Shown one piece after another: positions 5,197 to 8,085 of a stretch of 8,085 nt of DNA. Numbering within the stretch: position 1 is the first letter of the stretch; each line of letters begins with the position of its first letter. A program made the position numbers and the translations under genes. Source of the stretch: Deltaproteobacteria bacterium (GTDB lineage: Bacteria; Chloroflexota; Dehalococcoidia; Dehalococcoidales; BS750m-G39); the NCBI GenBank assembly GCA_013202445.1, contig JABMRW010000090.1:1-8085 (forward strand), given 5' to 3'. The notes beneath the pieces are model-generated. The model did not search any database and had not been told where the DNA came from. It saw only the letters and a list, made by a program, of their open reading frames with translations.

Positions 5197-6936
5197 ATGT
5201 TTCGCATCCGGCGCGTCCACGATGATATAACCCCGGCCAACAAGGAGGCCATCGTCCAGGTCCAGGAGATTCTGCGCACTCAGTTTCACCTCCTCTCCCG
5301 GTGGGACATCGCCAAGCTGCCCGAACAACTGCGTAACCCCATGAAGTACCGTTTTCGCTCTATTCTCTTTGTCGCCGAGGGATCAAAAGGGCGTATTATC
5401 GGCTTTGCCCTGCTCTTTCATGAGCCCGCCCTGAAGTTTTGCTATCTGGACTATATTTCCGCCGCCGAGCGCAGGACTGGCGGCGGCATTGGTGGCGCCC
5501 TCTACGAAAGGGTGCGGGAGGAAGCGCTCGACCTGAATTCTATAGGGCTTTTCTTTGAGTGCCTCCCCGATGACCCCAGGCTGAGTAAAGACCAGCTAAT
5601 CTTAAAGCAGAATGCGGCCCGCCTGCGCTTCTACGAAAGATACGGCGCCCGCCCCGTTATCAATACCAGATACGAGACCCCTCTCAAACCGGGCGACGAT
5701 AATCCCCCCTATCTGGTCTACGACGGCCTGGGGCAGGACGAGGGGCTTCCCCTTGACGCTGCCCACCAGATTGTCCGGGCGGTTCTGGAGCGCAAGTATA
5801 AGGGGGTATGTCCCCCCAGCTATGTTGATATGGTAGTCGAGTCGTTTCAGGACGACCCGGTGCGCCTCCGGGAGCCGAGGTATATCAAGAAGGCGCCCCT
5901 CCCACCCAACCGGACCATACCGGTGGACAAGCAAATCGTGCTCATCATCAACAACCGCCACCTGATTCACCATGTCGAAGAACTGGGCTATGTAGAATCG
6001 CCGGTCAGGATAGACACAATCCTCAAGGAGCTGGATAAGACGGGGCTGTTTAATAAAATCGCCCCCCGCCACTTCTCCGAACGCTATATCAAGACGGTGC
6101 ACGACGGCCAGTTCGTCGACTATTTCAAAAAGGTCTGCGCTGGCCTGTCGGCGGGCGAGTCTATCTACCCCTACGTCTTTCCCATCCGAAACACCGCCCG
6201 CCCCCCCAAGGAGCTCCCCGTCCGCGCCGGCTATTACTGTATCGACACCTTTACCCCAATAAACGGCAACGCCTTTCAGGCCGCCCGGCGAGCGGTGGAC
6301 TGCGCCCTGACCGCCGCCGGGGAAATCTTGGAGGGCTACCGTCTGGCCTATGCCCTGGTGCGGCCGCCCGGCCATCACGCTGAGCGCCGTTCCTTCGGCG
6401 GCTTCTGCTACTTCAACTCGGCAGCCGTCGCCGCCCAAAGTTTAAGCGCCTACGGTAAGGCGGCCATCCTGGATATCGATTATCACCACGGTAACGGCGC
6501 GCAGAACATATTCTATAAGCGTTCCGACGTCCTTACCATCTCCATCCATGGCCATCCCAGCTTTGCCTATCCCTATTTCAGCGGCTTTGCCGACGAGAAG
6601 GGGATTGGGGCGGGCAAGGGTTATAACGTGAATATCCCACTGCCTGAGGAGGTTGACGGCGAGAGGTATCGCCAGGCGTTGGCGGAGATACTGGGGCGGA
6701 TAGTACGGTTCCGGCCTCAGTTCCTCATTGTGGCTCTGGGCTTGGACACCGCTAAGGAAGACCCAACCGGCAGCTGGAGCCTTGAGGCTGACGACTTTGA
6801 AGCGGTGGGCAGGATGATCGGCTCGCTTCACTTGCCGACGCTGGTTGTCCAGGAAGGTGGCTATGACACCCGGGTGCTGGGCATCAATGCCCGCCGCTTT
6901 TTCACCGGACTCTGGGCAGGCTATTACTCGGTATAG
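5197..6936 (+). CDS. GNAT acetyltransferase fused to acetylpolyamine amidohydrolase/HDAC
   Basis: A 579-residue two-domain protein. Residues 1-175 are a GNAT domain with a CoA loop RRTGGGIGG (92-100) and the late-helix motif NAARLRFYERYGARPV (139-154). A linker region at about 180-240 follows. Residues 245-579 are a complete class II-type zinc deacetylase: the His pair in RPPGHHAE (H393, H394), GGFCYFN (401-407), zinc ligands D428 and H430 in DIDYHHGNG plus D517 in GLDTAKEDP, and catalytic Y556 in QEGGYD. GYYCIDTFTPI (345-355) and PYFSGFADE resemble acetylpolyamine amidohydrolases more than histone deacetylases, so a small acetylated amine is the likely substrate. Start ATG has GGAGAGGA nine bases upstream; the gap from MarC is 27 nt. 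Carrying opposite activities on one chain, it may switch acetylation of the pathway's amine. The exact substrate is unknown, and the GNAT half could be regulatory. Confidence 0.92.
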   Translation: MFRIRRVHDDITPANKEAIVQVQEILRTQFHLLSRWDIAKLPEQLRNPMKYRFRSILFVAEGSKGRIIGFALLFHEPALKFCYLDYISAAERRTGGGIGGALYERVREEALDLNSIGLFFECLPDDPRLSKDQLILKQNAARLRFYERYGARPVINTRYETPLKPGDDNPPYLVYDGLGQDEGLPLDAAHQIVRAVLERKYKGVCPPSYVDMVVESFQDDPVRLREPRYIKKAPLPPNRTIPVDKQIVLIINNRHLIHHVEELGYVESPVRIDTILKELDKTGLFNKIAPRHFSERYIKTVHDGQFVDYFKKVCAGLSAGESIYPYVFPIRNTARPPKELPVRAGYYCIDTFTPINGNAFQAARRAVDCALTAAGEILEGYRLAYALVRPPGHHAERRSFGGFCYFNSAAVAAQSLSAYGKAAILDIDYHHGNGAQNIFYKRSDVLTISIHGHPSFAYPYFSGFADEKGIGAGKGYNVNIPLPEEVDGERYRQALAEILGRIVRFRPQFLIVALGLDTAKEDPTGSWSLEADDFEAVGRMIGSLHLPTLVVQEGGYDTRVLGINARRFFTGLWAGYYSV

Positions 6937-6973
6937 AAAGGGTACGCGTTGGGGAATGAAGTTGTATGTCTCT

Positions 6974-6997
6974 GCTATTGCATAAATAGCTTGTTTT
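6974..6997 (+). terminator. Weak rho-independent terminator after the operon
   Basis: GCTATT (6974-6979) pairs with AATAGC (6985-6990) around a five-base loop, followed directly by TTGTTTT. It lies 37 bases after the operon's last stop codon, at the right place to end the transcript. The stem is short and A/T-rich, so it is weak or leaky. Confidence 0.45.
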
Positions 6998-7056
6998 ATG
7001 TAATCTCATAAATAGAAAAAATATTATAAGTTCTGCCTATTGGCACCCTAAGTGGG

Positions 7057-7197
7057 ATGAGGGGACTTCAGAAAACGAGAGCGAACATCTTAGTAAAGGT
7101 TTTAGTGCCACCTTTTATCCTAACGATTTACAGCATAATCAAAACTGTTTCTTGCGAGTATGAAGAAGTGTTAATATATGGCCAGAGTTTACTATAA
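7057..7197 (+). CDS. Possible 46-residue small membrane protein
   Basis: An ATG-started frame of 46 codons fills most of the spacer before the MscS gene. Its product has a basic start (MRGLQKTR), one hydrophobic segment of about 20 residues (10-29, NILVKVLVPPFILTIYSII region) and a polar, acidic end (CEYEEV). Its TAA (7195-7197) overlaps the MscS ribosome site, an arrangement seen in translationally coupled pairs. Against it: there is no clear Shine-Dalgarno (only AAGTGGG touching the ATG), the DNA is A/T-rich, and such frames occur by chance. No family is recognised. If real, it could be a small channel partner or a leader peptide. Confidence 0.25.
   Translation: MRGLQKTRANILVKVLVPPFILTIYSIIKTVSCEYEEVLIYGQSLL
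7152..7180 (+). promoter_or_regulatory. Weak promoter candidate for the MscS gene
   Basis: TTGCGA (7152-7157) and TATATG (7175-7180) are separated by 17 bases, each matching four of six consensus positions. Transcription would start about 25 bases before the MscS ATG. The match is poor; expression by read-through past the weak upstream terminator is the alternative. Confidence 0.22.
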
Positions 7198-7202
7198 GGA
7201 GG
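7196..7202 (+). promoter_or_regulatory. Shine-Dalgarno site of the MscS gene
   Basis: AAGGAGG, a perfect consensus, ends nine bases before the ATG at 7212. It fixes that start and argues against the ATG at 7178, which opens a different frame. Confidence 0.8.
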
Positions 7203-7211
7203 CACTAATCA

Positions 7212-8085
7212 ATGAATATCATATGGGATCCGATTATCAGTTGGCTTTTAGAACATGGCATTCGTATTGTCCTTATTCTGGTTCTATCTACAATTGCCTG
7301 GTTTATGTTGAAGAGACTTCTGCCACCGATTATACGTCGTTCTGTTATACATTACGGCAAGGGAGAAAGCAAAAGTGGAATGGACAACCGAACCAGAACA
7401 CTCGTAAGAGTGTATATCGGAGCAGGTCAAATACTAATCTTTATAATTGCAGTCTTTATGGTTCTATCTGAGATGGGAATGGCCATCGGCCCGGTGTTGG
7501 CCGGATTCGGTGTCGCTGGTATAGCTGTAGGTTTCGGGGCGCAATACCTGATACGTGATCTTATCGCCGGGAGTTTCATAATTATGGAAAATCAGTACAG
7601 GGTCGGTGACCTGGTAAAGATAGGAGATATTTTTGGCTCAGTCGAAGAAGTAAATTTAAGGAAGACGGTTGTCCGTGACTGGGACGGTATGGTACATCAC
7701 ATACCGAACGGTGCCATTGAGATAGCCACCAATGCCACCAGACATTATAGCAACGTATATTTCGATGTCCCGGTTGCCTATGGCACCGACCTTGATCACG
7801 CGATAGAAGTGATGAATCGAGTGGGCAGCGAACTAGCTCAAGATGATGCCTGGAAGGATCGAATAACGGAAGCGCCTCAAGTTCTCAGGGTGAACAACTT
7901 TGGCAATTCCGGAATCGACATTAAGATCGCGGGTAAGGTCAAACCGCACGATAAATGGGCAGTAACAGGAGAACTCCGACTTCGGCTCAAGAAAGCATTT
8001 GACAATGAAGGTATTGAAATACCATGGCCTCACACTAAGGTGTATTTCGGTAATACGCCTAATCAGCAAGGAGGGACTAAGGAAG
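7212..8085 (+). CDS. MscS-family mechanosensitive ion channel (3' end outside window)
   Basis: Reading from ATG 7212 gives 291 codons with no stop before the window edge, so the gene is cut at its 3' end, probably by only a few residues judging from family length. It should be an inner-membrane channel that opens under membrane tension and releases solutes on hypo-osmotic shock. Helix 1 is about residues 15-36, helix 2 about 64-87, and the pore helix about 92-120 with the small-residue pattern VLAGFGVAGIAVGFGAQYL. The cytoplasmic beta domain follows (VGDLVKIGDIFGSVEEV, then the IPNG turn at 164-167), and the alpha/beta C-terminal domain ends near KVYFGN. It is a short, three-helix, YkuT-like member. 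It is A/T-richer than the operon and lies behind a terminator-like hairpin, so it is probably a separate unit. An AAGGAGGG at 8068-8075 near its end may serve a next gene just beyond the window. Confidence 0.93.
   Translation, partial: MNIIWDPIISWLLEHGIRIVLILVLSTIAWFMLKRLLPPIIRRSVIHYGKGESKSGMDNRTRTLVRVYIGAGQILIFIIAVFMVLSEMGMAIGPVLAGFGVAGIAVGFGAQYLIRDLIAGSFIIMENQYRVGDLVKIGDIFGSVEEVNLRKTVVRDWDGMVHHIPNGAIEIATNATRHYSNVYFDVPVAYGTDLDHAIEVMNRVGSELAQDDAWKDRITEAPQVLRVNNFGNSGIDIKIAGKVKPHDKWAVTGELRLRLKKAFDNEGIEIPWPHTKVYFGNTPNQQGGTKE

Noticed and set aside
5602..6438. 278-codon minus-strand frame opposite the GNAT-APAH gene
   Set aside because: It is a shadow of GC-rich coding DNA; the plus strand encodes all the deacetylase motifs there.
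6981..7015. Direct repeat CATAAATAG at 6981-6989 and 7007-7015
   Set aside because: Only two nine-base copies in A/T-rich DNA, the first overlapping the terminator stem; likely chance.
7178..7471. 97-codon plus-strand frame starting at ATG 7178
   Set aside because: It overlaps the MscS gene in another frame, has no ribosome site of its own, and its product (Tyr/Ser/Asn-rich) resembles no protein; the MscS frame from 7212 is unambiguous.
1..8085. CRISPR arrays, tRNA/rRNA genes, insertion sequences
   Set aside because: No regular repeat array, RNA gene pattern, transposase or paired terminal repeats were seen.

Overview
The window carries a compact, rightward biosynthetic operon with a divergent regulator on its left and a mechanosensitive channel gene on its right. 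The host is probably an anaerobic bacterium: the first operon enzyme is a radical-SAM [4Fe-4S] lysine 2,3-aminomutase. The gene style (GC-rich operon, A/T-rich flanks, small winged-helix regulator, paired ATP-grasp ligases) recalls Chloroflexota/Dehalococcoidia, but there is no marker gene here, so the taxonomy is only a guess.

Layout. 1-195: left edge, no certain gene; one 46-codon open frame on the minus strand runs off the edge. 196-504 (-): small winged-helix DNA-binding protein with a perfect Shine-Dalgarno. 505-771: divergent control region with a strong sigma70-type promoter reading right (592-619), directly followed by interlocking GGAAT/ATTCC inverted repeats at the expected transcription start (626-659), then a leader of about 145 nt. 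772-6936 (+): kamA, two D-Ala-D-Ala-ligase-like ATP-grasp enzymes, a GNAT acetyltransferase, a MarC-family membrane protein, and a fused GNAT + acetylpolyamine-amidohydrolase/HDAC protein. The first four genes overlap one another and the other gaps are 5 and 27 nt, so this looks like one transcription unit. 6937-7211: A/T-rich spacer with a weak terminator and a 46-codon possible membrane micro-ORF. 7212-8085 (+): an MscS-type channel gene that has not reached its stop codon at the right edge.

How the genes may work together (inference). KamA keeps the residues that bind the lysine epsilon-amino group, so it should make beta-lysine. The two ATP-grasp enzymes have lost the usual Ddl N-terminal motif but keep the metal/ATP residues, so they probably join a different pair of substrates, plausibly beta-lysine or a derivative. 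The GNAT enzyme could acetylate a free amine of the product, and the GNAT-APAH fusion could both add and remove acetyl groups on a polyamine-like amine. The product could be an acetylated beta-lysine peptide, perhaps an osmolyte related in logic to N-epsilon-acetyl-beta-lysine, or a cationic metabolite. The adjacent MscS channel fits an osmotic theme but lies behind a terminator-like hairpin and in DNA of different composition, so that link is weak.
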